A DNA stretch of 64,000 nt from Motacilla alba alba (Eukaryota; Chordata; Aves; Passeriformes; Motacillidae): assembly GCF_015832195.1 (NCBI RefSeq), contig NC_052017.1:13592790-13656789 (forward strand). The letters run 5' to 3'. Each line of letters starts with the position of its first letter. Positions within the stretch are counted from its first letter, which is position 1. Shown in pieces: positions 44,101-56,432 of this stretch. The position numbers and the translations under genes were made by a program. The notes below the pieces were generated by a model. It saw only the letters and a program-made list of their open reading frames with translations, did no database searches and was not told the origin of the DNA.

Positions 44101-47100
44101 ATGCATATGGGTCTAAGCCTCTCAAGGTTATATCAGAAGTACATGGCAGGAACTGAAGCTACATCTGGTGAGCTTTGGTCCTGGCCTATGGATCCAGCAA
44201 CCCACAGATTTGCTATTTAACTTTGGCTATGGATACAACCTCCTGGGTTTTTTCAGCAAGGACACTTTTTTATGATAGCAGCTGAAATTGTAATTATTAG
44301 TTCTGAGCTAAAATGGGCAGGGGAGAAGGAAATGCTGAGTTTTTTTATTACCCACAGTATTTATTGTCCAATATTGCTTCTCAGGTAATTCATGGTGAGC
44401 ATTTTTTTTTTCATTTTGCTTTTTAAAATGCCCTCTTTGCTTGTAGCATTTAAATTTTATAATTTTAATTCTTGGTTTGGTAGCTTATTAAGTTTTTGAT
44501 TTATGGTGAAGATTTTTAGAGTCCTGCTCCTTCATTAGTACATCCAACATTTACACGCCTTGGAATAAGCACAGATATAAATAGAAGGTGTGTTCATTTA
44601 AGCAAGACCTGGAAATGTTTTTCATAATAATCATTACAATAATGAGCAGCTGATTAAATTATTGATCTTTCAGGATAAACAGTACCTTAAGAAGTCATAG
44701 AACTAGGTGTTTAAAGCTAATGGAGACACTTTTTTCATTAGTGTAAGATCTGACCCATGAATATAATATGCCCCATCTGCTGAAATAATGGCTGTGTGCA
44801 TATTACCAGCCTCTCCGACATTTTGTTTTCAGAAATATGGAAATTATCATTACTTTATGGCTATTCTAAAATCAGAATAATAATTTTCTTCTACCTGGTA
44901 TGGCCATTATTCATACATGTCTCTTATTTTAGCTGAAGCTGTATTTCATAAAGTTGAAGGTCCATTTATTCCAAACATTCTTGGCAATATGTAGAAACCT
45001 CAAAGTGCATTGTTTTCATTTCTGACAGAAAACGATGCATGGAATATTTTTTGTTAATGTATTGAACATATGTAGTACCTACTCTATAACAAAATGTACA
45101 AAATTAATAGCCTGTAGCTGTTTCTTTGAATTCAGAACTGATGCATGGGCAAAACATATGCACTTAATCTATCAATATAAGCCATTAAGATTAACCTGTC
45201 CTGTACTTGATTCTCAGTGTAAAGAGGTTTTCTGCTGTGATAAGGTAGGTGAATTATCACATGGTAGTATTCTGGCTCCCAGGAAATGTTATAGTGACTC
45301 AAATAATAGCAGCTTCTATGCCTATGCATCATGATTTCCTGTTGTATTTTTACTGAAAATCTATGTAAACCCATACTTTTGTCCCCCTGCATAAATTTAG
45401 GCTGATAGACTAAACCACTATGGCCATGGCAATAATAGCAATCGGGGAATGAAAATTTTGCATTACTACTTTTGGTCACAGTAATAAGAGTATTTCTCCA
45501 CCCATTCAAACTATTCAGTTTTGAGCCTTTAAAAATTAAAAGTACTTTAGATCCAATAAAATGGTCTATTTCTTCAAGAACTCTAGTTGGAGTAAGTTAT
45601 ATCACTGGCCTAAGCTATTATATTTTTTGTTGCAATTACCATGTTTAATGAACTGAATGTCTGATGATAAGTTTTCCCCTTCTGCACCCACAAAATCTGC
45701 TTGTACTTTAAAATATTCCTTCACCTTCTGAAGCTTGTTTAGAAAAGGTTTAACTTGCACTAGGGGTTGGAATATAAAAGCAAATTGATGCATTGATTTC
45801 CCCATTTCGTCACCTCTAGAGAACAATTCATAAAGCACGGAAGTTCTAACTAGTCAATCAATAGCTGCTACTTAAATCAGAGACACTGCGGATAGCCTGT
45901 TGTTATTAAAAGTGTTCTTCAGAAGATGATAATAAATGAAAAGAGAGGAACCAATTCAACCTCTGAGTGGAGTTCAAGATTGACACATCGAAGGAAGCGA
46001 AGCTGCACATGCAACTCATCCTTTTTTCCAGAGACAAATGGGAAAAGCATATTTCCCTAAAAACTTCCCAATTCTTAAGAATAGGGATAATTTGAAAAAA
46101 GTTTTTTTACCAAAAAGTTTTGTGAAAAACCCCAACAACTGAATGACATGGAAGTCTCTGTCAGACCCCTGGGAGGTTGTTTGAACCCCTGACTTCCCAA
46201 ACCCAATCCAGAGGCCTGAGTCCTATATTGCAGCCTGCTCTTGCACCAGACACCCTGATGTTCCCACAGCAGAGGAGAGGTGAAATTTTCAAGACTAAAG
46301 TGACAAGCTAGAACAGACAGTCTGAGCTGGGAGCCTCCAAGCAACCTCAGAGCCAGGCAGTCTGAGTGTTTGATGCTCCTGCATGGTTTCTGAAACTTGA
46401 TGAGGAGATGTGGGAGTCAGGAGACAAGGTTTTCATTTCCCTGGAAAATTTTAGATTGTTTTTTCATTCTGGATGAAATATAGGGATTTTGCTTTAGCTA
46501 AAAAAAAAAAAATTAAAAATCATACAGAACGGGAATTTTAAGCTTTGAACACTTCAGCTATAAAAGATTTCGCAATACTCTTGTGAATGATGCAGCTGAC
46601 AAACGTGTCCCTCCATGTGATGGCAGGGAAGGAAACTAAAATTACAGCATAAGATGCAGTTCTGAGTGTTCTTGTTCTGAAGCTGAACTTTAGAGTTGCG
46701 AATAATGCACACTTGAAATTAAGTTGGTTTGGCTGTTTCTGAGCTTTTGGGAATTTGTTTTTTTCCTAAACCCACTATAAGGGCATACATCTTGATCTTA
46801 ATTGGGGACCACTCCCTAACAGCAGAGTGGGTAAGGTGTGGTCTTGCTGCCTTTCTGAGAGCACTTTGAGTTGCTCAGGCACATGGGGTGGCACATGAGG
46901 AGTGGGGGCTGTGGTGGGCACTGTACAGGGGACAGGAGGGACCACTGTAGAGCAGTGTGCCCCGACGTAGAGTGAAACAGTGGAGAAACCCCACTTTGCA
47001 GCAAATTTCACTATTGCATGCATCAATTAGCCAGTTAATCATCAGAGAAGCATATGGTGAACATGTCAAAACCCATAAGACATAAAAATCTTGCAGGTGC

Positions 47101-50100
47101 TGGGAACTGGAGGCACACACTTGTTGAGGCTTAACACTGAAACCAGTGTCACCTTGAGGGACTCACAGTGGGATAGGGACATGAAAAATCGTTTTGCATT
47201 CACAGCAGGTCACTGTGAAATAAGACTGTGCACTCAGGGGGTTTCTCTTGGGTCCTGAGTACACTGCAGACCTACAGCCTTCCTTACACAGTGGTGGTAC
47301 AGCCAAGTGCCAGGATACCTGTGCTCTGACTGGGAACAGATTGTGTTGTTTACAGGCATGCCTTAACCACAAGGGTGGACTTTTCTCATTATTATTCCAT
47401 CAGAAAGAATGGAAAAGCAAAGAGCCTATGTCTGTGCAAAAAGATCATCATTTAAATTCACCACCCAGTAATGTTTGAACAAATAAACCTGGGCTTGCTG
47501 TCTCTTTGGTCTTTAATAAAGGGGAAAAACCTCTGTTAACCCATGGACAGCAAACTGCAAAATGAGATTTGGTGTCTAAAGATATTTCTACACTTATTAT
47601 TGGATTTAGGGACCTCCAGCTATATCAGTACTCAGAATCAGTGGTAGGGTCAATGCTGTTCTGCTTATCCTGCTTAAGAAAACATTCTTTTTAGCTATAA
47701 AGTTTGCTGAATCTGTGAGTCTTCCTCTATTGTTCATCTTGGTGCTCTTCTGTTGCATTTAAAGCACATTAGATTTACAGCAAGCTGCCATTGAGATGAT
47801 ACCCAGTGACCTATTTGCATTGGCCGCCTCTCACACGCTGATGTAATGGTGCATGACCTATCAGCAGAACATTCAAAAATGGAAGATTGATTGGGCTAAG
47901 TGTTAATTGTTCTATTAAAGGGGAGAAGAAATGCCGCACACCCTCCTTCTCTTAACCTCAAGTCTGACCCTGATACTATCTGTCACAACTCAAAATATCC
48001 TTCCTACTTCCACACCTGTACAATTAACCCTAAATAATTACAGTCTCTAATGGTCCCAACATGTCAGGTTAAAATCAGATTCTCCAAAGAGATTTGATGA
48101 AGTGGGTTGAGGTAATTCTGTTCCAATGTGGCAAATGAAACATGCATTACTATTAGAAGATATGAAATGATGCTGATCATTTATAAGGTCCCTCATTCTG
48201 AGAGAAGTGGAGATAATATATCACGAGGAATAAGGACAGTGGGATAACACTTTTGATGTGAAAAACATATTTTAATGCATGAGCATGAGACAGAAAAACT
48301 GCCTAGCTTAAAAACCTGATGTATTGTTATTAGACAGCCCTTTGAGAAAGATTTACCTTGAAAATGAGATAGTCTTACAATATGCCCATATTTCTCCTGC
48401 AGTGGGTAGATAAACACCAGGTGTATGACTCTGCCCAGTAAAACATCAAAACTCATGTCAGAAACAGCAGCAATTTTATGAAGCACAATGAGCTGACAGT
48501 CAGCAATTTTTAGTTCTGTTTCCTCAGTGCTGTTTGTTGTCATGCTAAGCCTTGCAAGACATCTATGGGATAATAAACAACCCAACTGGTTAAATTGAGC
48601 AGTTCTACCAGGATAGCATAGAAGGTCCGGAGCTGGTAGCCATCTAAACCACAGATTCTTTCCAAAGTAAGCTAGAGATATGCTGAAAATTGATGCCAGG
48701 TAGCCTGGGTCTAGTATCCATGTCAAACAGGAGACTTGAGTCATTTCAAAATAGAGCTGCTTGCCTGGCAGCCTTCTCTGGATGGGCTTGGTGACTTTGC
48801 TGACCAACAGTAGCTCACAGGCACTAAAGGCGATGGAATGACTCTAATAACAATGCAAAGCCGCACAAAAGGACAGAATATACCAAAGGGGACTAAAAGG
48901 GAAACTGTAAATGGTTGTTGGGAGAGCTGGCATCAAAGAGGAACATGTAGCTGGAGTTCATAGTGTATGAATTTCATCTCCTCTGCAGTAACTCCCTCTT
49001 AAGTAATTTAAGGCTTTTACAGAATGTCTCCCAGAACTACAACATCACTTGGTAAAGGGCAGATGTAGACAACTGTCAGCCACTCCTTGCAGCAAAGAAT
49101 AACTGGTGCATTCGTTCAGCTCCTAAATTACCTACTGTAATCTCATGATTGTTAATAGATGTCAAAAATTCTCATAGGTGTCGTTGGCCACATAAAAGCC
49201 TGTCATCAATGGCCATCAGTGTGCATCAGCTTCCTTTGAAATAATGTCAACACAAACTAAAATTCCTCTGTGAGAACCTACACAGTGGAGTGTGATAGAG
49301 ACACAAGTAATTTAAAGAGACCATTTATCTTAGAGTAGCATGTACTTTACTTTTAAGCCAGTGTCCAATTTGTTAAACTTTTCAAGGGAAAAGCATTTGA
49401 GAATGTGACTAATATTTTAGTTTGGTATATTTTTGGCATATTTTATTTGGGAAAATTTTATTTTGATGTATGTTTTTGTATGATAGAGCTAGTTTGTAGC
49501 AGTGCCTAGTGTGTCTCCTTTTTTAAAATTGAATACCCAAGGTCTAGGTTTTATAAAACCTCCAGTGTAAGTGAAATAGAAATAGCATGTAGCTGCTCAC
49601 AGAAGCAGTCGAGTCTTAGTTACTGCCACAACAGTGTGATGGGGAAAAGAATTTTTCAGGAGAACAGAACTTTACAGACACTGAAAGAATTCAGGAATAT
49701 GAATCCCACTGTCTGTCAGTGGCACAGTTTCTTATATACTCAATGACCCAATTTGCAGAAGTATTTAGAAATCTAAAATTTAGATAAGCACCTCCTGCCA
49801 TTTCAAAAAAGCACCCATTCCACTGCCACTGAAATCTGCATCTTCAAGTGAAAAATTACCTTTGAAAACATGTCTGAAGTTGCTTTAGAAAGGATTACAC
49901 TCTTGCCAGTGAGACATTTGAAAACTTTACAAGATGATATATCACAAAAGCCAGGAAAGCAAACAAGCCTTCCAGTTCATCCCAAAAATTAAAGGAAAAT
50001 AAAACATTACCCCTAAGCTCTTAAACTCACTGATTAAAAGCACACTGCATTCAGATCAAGTTTAAATGTGTCTCTCTTTAGGCTGATAGTGTCTCTTTAA

Positions 50101-50798
50101 GGTAAGTACTTTCAAATGGAACAACTGCCAATTTATGGAAATTTTAATACTTAACAACCTTGACAATGTCCTTTTGATTAGCCTGCAAAAATGAAGTTGC
50201 TTTTGATAGGAAAGTTCATTCACTTGTTTAAAATCTCTCCATATTATGCTGAACAGTCTGAATATCAGCAATCTCCTTGGAAAAATTTGGTAACATATGC
50301 AATTTTGAACCAAAATTCAAATATGAGAAGCACAGATCTAAGTTATCATCTTTCTTAGGCTGCTCTGAAAGATGCTTATAGCCAAGTAACATTTTTCTTT
50401 TGTGCTGGATACAAAAAAAATATTAAATAGAAAAAAACCCGTCATATTTAGTTTGAATCACACATGATGACTGACCCGTTGCTAGAAGTGAAGAATTCAA
50501 CTAGTTTAAGGATATGAATGTAATTTTATTATTTCAGAATCATGTGTTCCATTAGTTCCTATAATTTTAGCAAAATTACCCAGGTGAGAAAGTTACTGCA
50601 TACAAAACATAATTCGTAGTTATCCATAATTGGGTCAGAATAAATGAACGATAATTACAGAGACATGATATAAGACTGGGATAAGTTCTTAAGATCAGAT
50701 CTCTTTAACAAGTGAAGAGGTGGCTGGTAGATATAAAGAAATGATGCCTGATATTAAAATAAACCCAAGGACCCTGTTCTGCTTTCACTGAGCTTTTT

Positions 50799-50842
50799 GG
50801 TTTTGTTTTTTTTTGTTTGTTTGTTGTTTTTTTTTTTTTTTT
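50799..50842. repeat. T-rich low-complexity tract
   Basis: Mostly T with scattered G, in TTTG-type units, ending in 16 uninterrupted T (50827-50842). No attached retroelement body was recognised. Confidence 0.9.
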
Positions 50843-53800
50843 CCCACAACTGCATTTAATGCCTAAAATCTGATCATTTTGCTGGCTTGCCTGCCCAGGA
50901 GCTACCTTCGGGGTATATTGACCTTGCAGGACCAGGGAAGTGAATGTTGAGTAACTGAGAGAGAAGAGGATTTTTAGTCTGACATTTTGGGTTTTGGCTT
51001 GCTGCTTCTTTACTGACTTCACTGATGAAATAGCTGCCTTGTTTGAATAAATGGTAGCAGATTGCAGCCTGAGCTCAAGCCTTATTAAAGGAGTGTAGTG
51101 GAATATTTTCTCTGGGATTGACACAATATGGGTATTTCCTTTTGCTTTTAGTCCTCTTGTACTTCTCTCCCTACTACATTACTTTTTAAAACTCAAAATC
51201 TGAGCCTTGAGCTGTGTTTCAGCACCCTTCAAGAGAGGATACATTATTTCCTTGCAGTGTATAAAGAGCTTTGACAAAGCTACTGCTCTTGGAATGTATT
51301 AAGATGAAACTCTCATGTCCATTCCTGTTAACCCAGCATCTCCTTTTTTTCTCCTTTTATTTTAGCAGGAGAGCTGTTTCTATGTCCTCAGTAATAACCA
51401 CAGCCTGTTTTGTTCTAGCTTTCTTGCTTTTCTACTCTATTCCTTCCTGTCCCCTCTTTGCTGACTTCCCCCTCATAGGCATTTTTTGTCCCTGCTGTCC
51501 CCCGTCTGCCCCACGGCTGTGGGCATTGCTGGCATCACTGCCAGCTGTCCTGGGGGGCTGAGGGGCCAAGAGGAAGAGGAGGGATATTTGACCTGCAGCT
51601 GGGCTTGTGTCTCTCTCTGGGTAAGTTACATCTCTCACTTGCCCAGTGAACCACCAGAGGAAGAAGGCAAGCGAGGAGCAATGAAGTTACAGGCTACGAG
51701 ATTGGTTTTGTCATTTTTAGCACATCAATGGCTTGAAATGCAGAAAAAATTAATAAAGATAGCGATTAACAGCAACAGCAGCAGAAACAGATGGACTCCA
51801 ATGCCTAATGGATGCGGAGCATCCTCATTAAGATCTTGTCTCATCTCCTGACCTGAGTCCAAAGCATGTTTGTAGAACAAATAGGTGTTATAAGTGCTAG
51901 AACTGATGTTATTGATAAGACTGCCATGCTGATCCTTATCTAACACTCTTCATTCATTATCTGCTTTTTTTTTTTATTCATCCTGTTATTTTCAACCATT
52001 TTCCTGCAATTTGGACTTTAAGAGCTACTTTTCTTATGACTGATGATATGTCAAATTTAGAAGTGTTTTGTATAGTGGTTATAATTTTATTGCTTATCCA
52101 ATAGTAGCTTAAGCTATCTTAAAACAACAAATGCATCATTCAAAATGGAAGAAAGGATGCTTCTTAGGAAAAGTTTTAATGGAGGAATTAAGACTATCAA
52201 GTCCTCAGGGTCTTTTTCCAAAAAAATATGAAGGAGGGAAAGCAATTAATTGTATTAAAGGCCTGACTGAAATTTTAAATATAATTTCTGCTACCATGAA
52301 CACCATAAAGTGAAACTATGTGCTTATCTGCCCAGAATATATAGCTCTTTTCTGAATAACATTTTCATGGGGAATAAAAGTAGCAACAGTCACAATGCAA
52401 ATTCAGTCTTACATTTTTTTAAAAGTGACTTATGATTGCAGCCATTTAAAATGGGAATTTTACACTGGACAGAATAAAGCATAGTTAGCTTTTTAATAAG
52501 GATGTATTCTTCAATCTGGATTTTATAAAGCCAAAGAGAGAGTACAAAAACTTAAGATCTCTCTAAAGGCAACCAGAATTTCAAACTGAAACAAATCATT
52601 AAAATAAAGACAAAAATAATGGTCCACATGTAAAGCCCTGGTGCAGAGAGTTAACTGTGCATTCAGCTGAGCACGTTTATCCTGCTCTGCTGAGACAGAC
52701 TGGTAGGGTAGAAGATTCTCAGCATTTGTTCATTTAAAGATAAGGATAACTCTGTGCACAGAGCACTGCACGCAGAATGCAAAGAGACTCCCTTCAAAGT
52801 CTGCTCAAGTCAGTAAACAGACTTCTTCAGCTTTATAAGAATTCTTGCCCATCCTCTTGAAATTCCACAGGCAAACTCTGCCAAGGCAGCTACTTCTAAT
52901 TTCTGTTAAATGAATGATGTCTTATTCAACTCAGACTGATAAATAATTCTTTCAATTATGGGTTTGAGCTTGCTATCTCACAGACTCTGATGCATTTGGT
53001 TTAAAAATCAACATTATGACTCATCTGAATTATGTTACAGCAGAAAACCTTATTTGGTTGACACAGTTTTTTCCTATCAAAATGAAACACAAAGTAGCTG
53101 TCCCCTTGATTTTTCTCTCTCCCTCTGTCATTCATTTTCTTGTGCACATTTTTAATACAGAAGCTGACTTTCTGAGAACTATAAAGCTCAAAAGTGACAC
53201 ATGACCTTACTTGTCTTTCATTATTGCCTTTACAGAATTTTTTATTCAAATATTGTTTCTAAACTTATGCTCATAAAATAACTATACACCTCTAAATACT
53301 TACCATTAAGGCAATCCTTTCAGTTTGGGGGAAAATCATGTTCAGGATCTGAGAAAACAAAGTAGAATATATTCTTTCTTGCCTGTAGCTTTGGAAACTT
53401 GAAAGTCCCATTATCCTAAGAATTAAATTGGCTTACTCTAATGCATACAGATGGCAATGCCTTGTGCTAGGTACAGATGCCATTTTTTTTCTTGTTGTCC
53501 TCAAAGGAGAGAAAGAAAAGTCTAGTCTGTCCACCTGCAAAAACCAATGAGATTTCTTAACATTAAGGTGATTTTCAGGGTTTATTCTACATAGTCCCAT
53601 GTACATACTTCGAGACGTCTTTTTGTGAATTTAATAATATTTTTGACAGAGTTATTCCTCGAGTGATGTTTCTTAGGTGGAAAACAATTTTAAATGAGAT
53701 GACTGCTGAAATGGTGAGGATGTAGCTGCTGAATCCTGTGGTCAAGAAATATTATTGGCAAAGAAACATGGCAAAACTATTTTTTGAAGTGCATCTATTC

Positions 53801-55605
53801 CTAATTTTAAAAAAGGAATCAATATAATCTTCATTAGGCAATTTTTGAGAAGTCTAATGCATGAAAAGAGAGATCTTCATTTCAGTTCACTGACTATTCA
53901 TGCAAATATATTTCTAACTTGTTTTTTTTTTTTTTTGTGCATGACAGTCAGTGATTTTGCTTAAATTGCTATTTTCTGCTTTCAAGGCAAATAGCATCAT
54001 TTTTAGGCTCAACATTGACTGCAAAAACTTCTTATGAATAAAAAATTCAGGCTTTCAACTCTGATACCCACAGCCTTTGTTTTCAGTGAAGATCTGTAGG
54101 TTACAGTGAGTATTCATAGGGATGTTCAAGGAAAGCATGAGGTTCTCAGTATCTGTGAATAACTGCTGACAAAACTGCACAACCAAGTGAAATTCTTGGA
54201 ATGTCTCTCTCAATTTTGATAACATAAACATTCATTATCCAGTTAGGTGGAGTGTGACTGAGGTGAAGGTGCTTGTTCTTAGAAAACGTGAGTAATTTAG
54301 TCAGTAGATCATAAATTATAGTAAGACTTTGGTCACATAAAACATCAAAACTATTCAAAATATAAACTGGCTTTATAATATGTACATATACAGCCTTATT
54401 TACATGAAACTTACTCAACCCTTATACAAGAAGGGAATTACCTTATCCTGGCTTAATTCATGTAGAATAATTAGATGATTGCTTCTTTGTTAGAAAACTT
54501 TGGAGTCATTCAATACATGTGATTCACTGGAAGAAAACCAGCTTAAAGTGATAGCAAAGACTTTGCAAAAACTCAAAAAACCCAGAAGAAACGAAATCTT
54601 TGCATGTTAAGCAAGGACAGACACCATTTTCTTCAAACTCTGATGAGTGCTAAAATGAGTCCCATGAATCGTCTTAGTTGTGGCATCCACAGATTTTCTG
54701 TCTGGTTAAAGTTTAGTCAAAATCCTATACTTAGAAAGAGGACTTTGAAGGACGAAATGTAAGAAGAACATTTTAATTGTCATTGGTCCTAGAGAAAACA
54801 GGAATCCCGAATATCATATTTTTAAAGATTCTAATTAAGAGGCTTCTTTCAACAATCTGTTTTCATATTTGAAAGTCAGATTTGAAAACAACTTTTTATA
54901 TTTTCCTCTGCTTTCTTAAGTACATACTCATACTTCCTGTGTGCCATGAATGAATAAAACAACCCACAAACAAAGGTTACCCTCTGCTCTTAAATCCTTC
55001 TGGTCCCTAGACATTTCTGACTGATGGAAATTGGATGTAGAGGCAAGGCAAACTTCTCTGGCTAAATGCTTCTGAATAGGATGATGGTCTGCTGCTACAT
55101 AAATCCTGTGTGCTGTCAGATCCCTGGAGCATTCTTTGTTCTGGCCTTGGAGAGATTTCATGTCAGCCCAGACAGCAAGAAGAAAACTGCAGTTGATTCT
55201 GTCAGAACATCACACTAAATGAAGAAAGTGATGATTCTCCCTACATGTACATTCAAACTTCTTTTTCAGAGTTACCCCTGGTTCTAGCTCAGTTAGAAAA
55301 GGCTGAAGAAAAAAAAAGAATTTTCCTTTTAGTTATCCAAATGTTCTTTCAAGAGAACAGTTACCGGTAGAATTTCCTTGAACAACATGTATTTTTTCTC
55401 TGCAGAGTGTTGCAAACAGGGAGAATATAGGACAGATGGGAAAGAGGAAAAGGTGGTAAAAGGAATACAAATATTGTGCAATAATTCTTCTAAATCTTTC
55501 CTTTCTGATGTGCTGTGTTGTAATCATGCACAACTCATGCCACTTACCACCTGAAACTGCAAGCAGTAGAGATTAAACAATAAGCAGTTACTGAGGAAGC
55601 AGAGT

Positions 55606-56432
55606 GGGGTGATAAAGCTTGTTGATGGGGCTGTTATTCAGGGTAGTAGAAATGACAGCCCACATGGACAAAGTGTCACAGAAGGACCTCATGATACTGA
55701 ATGATTAGACAATAAAATGGCACAAGAATTCAATATAGTTAATGTAAAGTGATGGACAAAAAAAAAATCTAATTTCATGATAAACGCTGAGGAATTTAAG
55801 AATTAAATTGTGGGGTATGAGCTCAGTGTTCATTAGTAGTAAAGCCAAATCTAGTGTTAAGAAATCCTAGGAAAAAGAAAAAAAAAAACCAGAAAATATT
55901 GCTTTACTGTATAAATTCATTTTTTATCTGCTCCTTGAATAATATGTACAATCTTAGCTCCTCCATTTAGGTTTAAACTAAGTATCCAATTCCTGTAACA
56001 CTTTGAATGGCAATAAGGCCACATCAGATTGACTATGACAAATGCGTAGAAAATCATGAGAGGCATAGAAAAGGTGGGCATAGATCTCTTGAAGCACAAG
56101 CACTAGGAGAGCATCTATACCTACAAGTTAGCAGTTGAAAAGTTCAACATAAAAGAGGAGAAGGTCCCCATGGCATGTATGTAAGCTATGGAATTTCTTG
56201 CCACAGGATATTGCAGATGATAAAAGTTTATGGAGTTCAAAAAGCAACAACAAAAATATATAGTGAGAGGGCTGGTAAGTTCAAAGACATCATCTGCTAA
56301 GGAAGATCCGTGCTCCAAATTGCTGGGCAAGTGTCACTTTGTGCTTGCCTTGTTGTTACACTGCTTAGATAAAAGATGCTGAGCTAGATGAACCATCAGT
56401 CTGGTTCTGCACAAGTGGTTTTACATTCTCTT
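55606..56432 (+). mobile_element. Decayed CR1 LINE fragment (end of RT region plus 3' part)
   Basis: In plus orientation the segment follows the order of an old CR1 element. A degenerate RT-end region lies at about 55680-55750, where the frame resembles the KDL...W.....KW block after the RT catalytic core. Next come AAAATCATGAGAGGCATAGA (near 56053) and AAGCTATGGAATTTCTTGCC (near 56183), the well-known LWNxLP block. Then comes GGAGTTCAAAAAGC, and finally AGCTAGATGAACCATCAGTC and CATTCTCTTATGACA near the 3' terminus. The reading frame is destroyed by stop codons and indels. The level of decay indicates an old insertion shared deep in birds or sauropsids. The 5' border is approximate. Identification is from memory of the consensus. 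Confidence 0.72.

Larger units (their letters stand above)
37693..55605. other. Long intergenic stretch, no gene seen
   Basis: About 18 kb of AT-rich sequence with no recognisable exon, RNA gene or mobile element. The longest open frame of the window lies here (48193-48807 minus, 204 codons); it has no motif I know and is treated in the findings. Simple sequence includes T16 at 38094-38109 and a T-rich run at 50799-50842. The block at about 47780-47940 looks non-random and contains an ATTTGCAT octamer, but its status is unknown. Confidence 0.65.
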
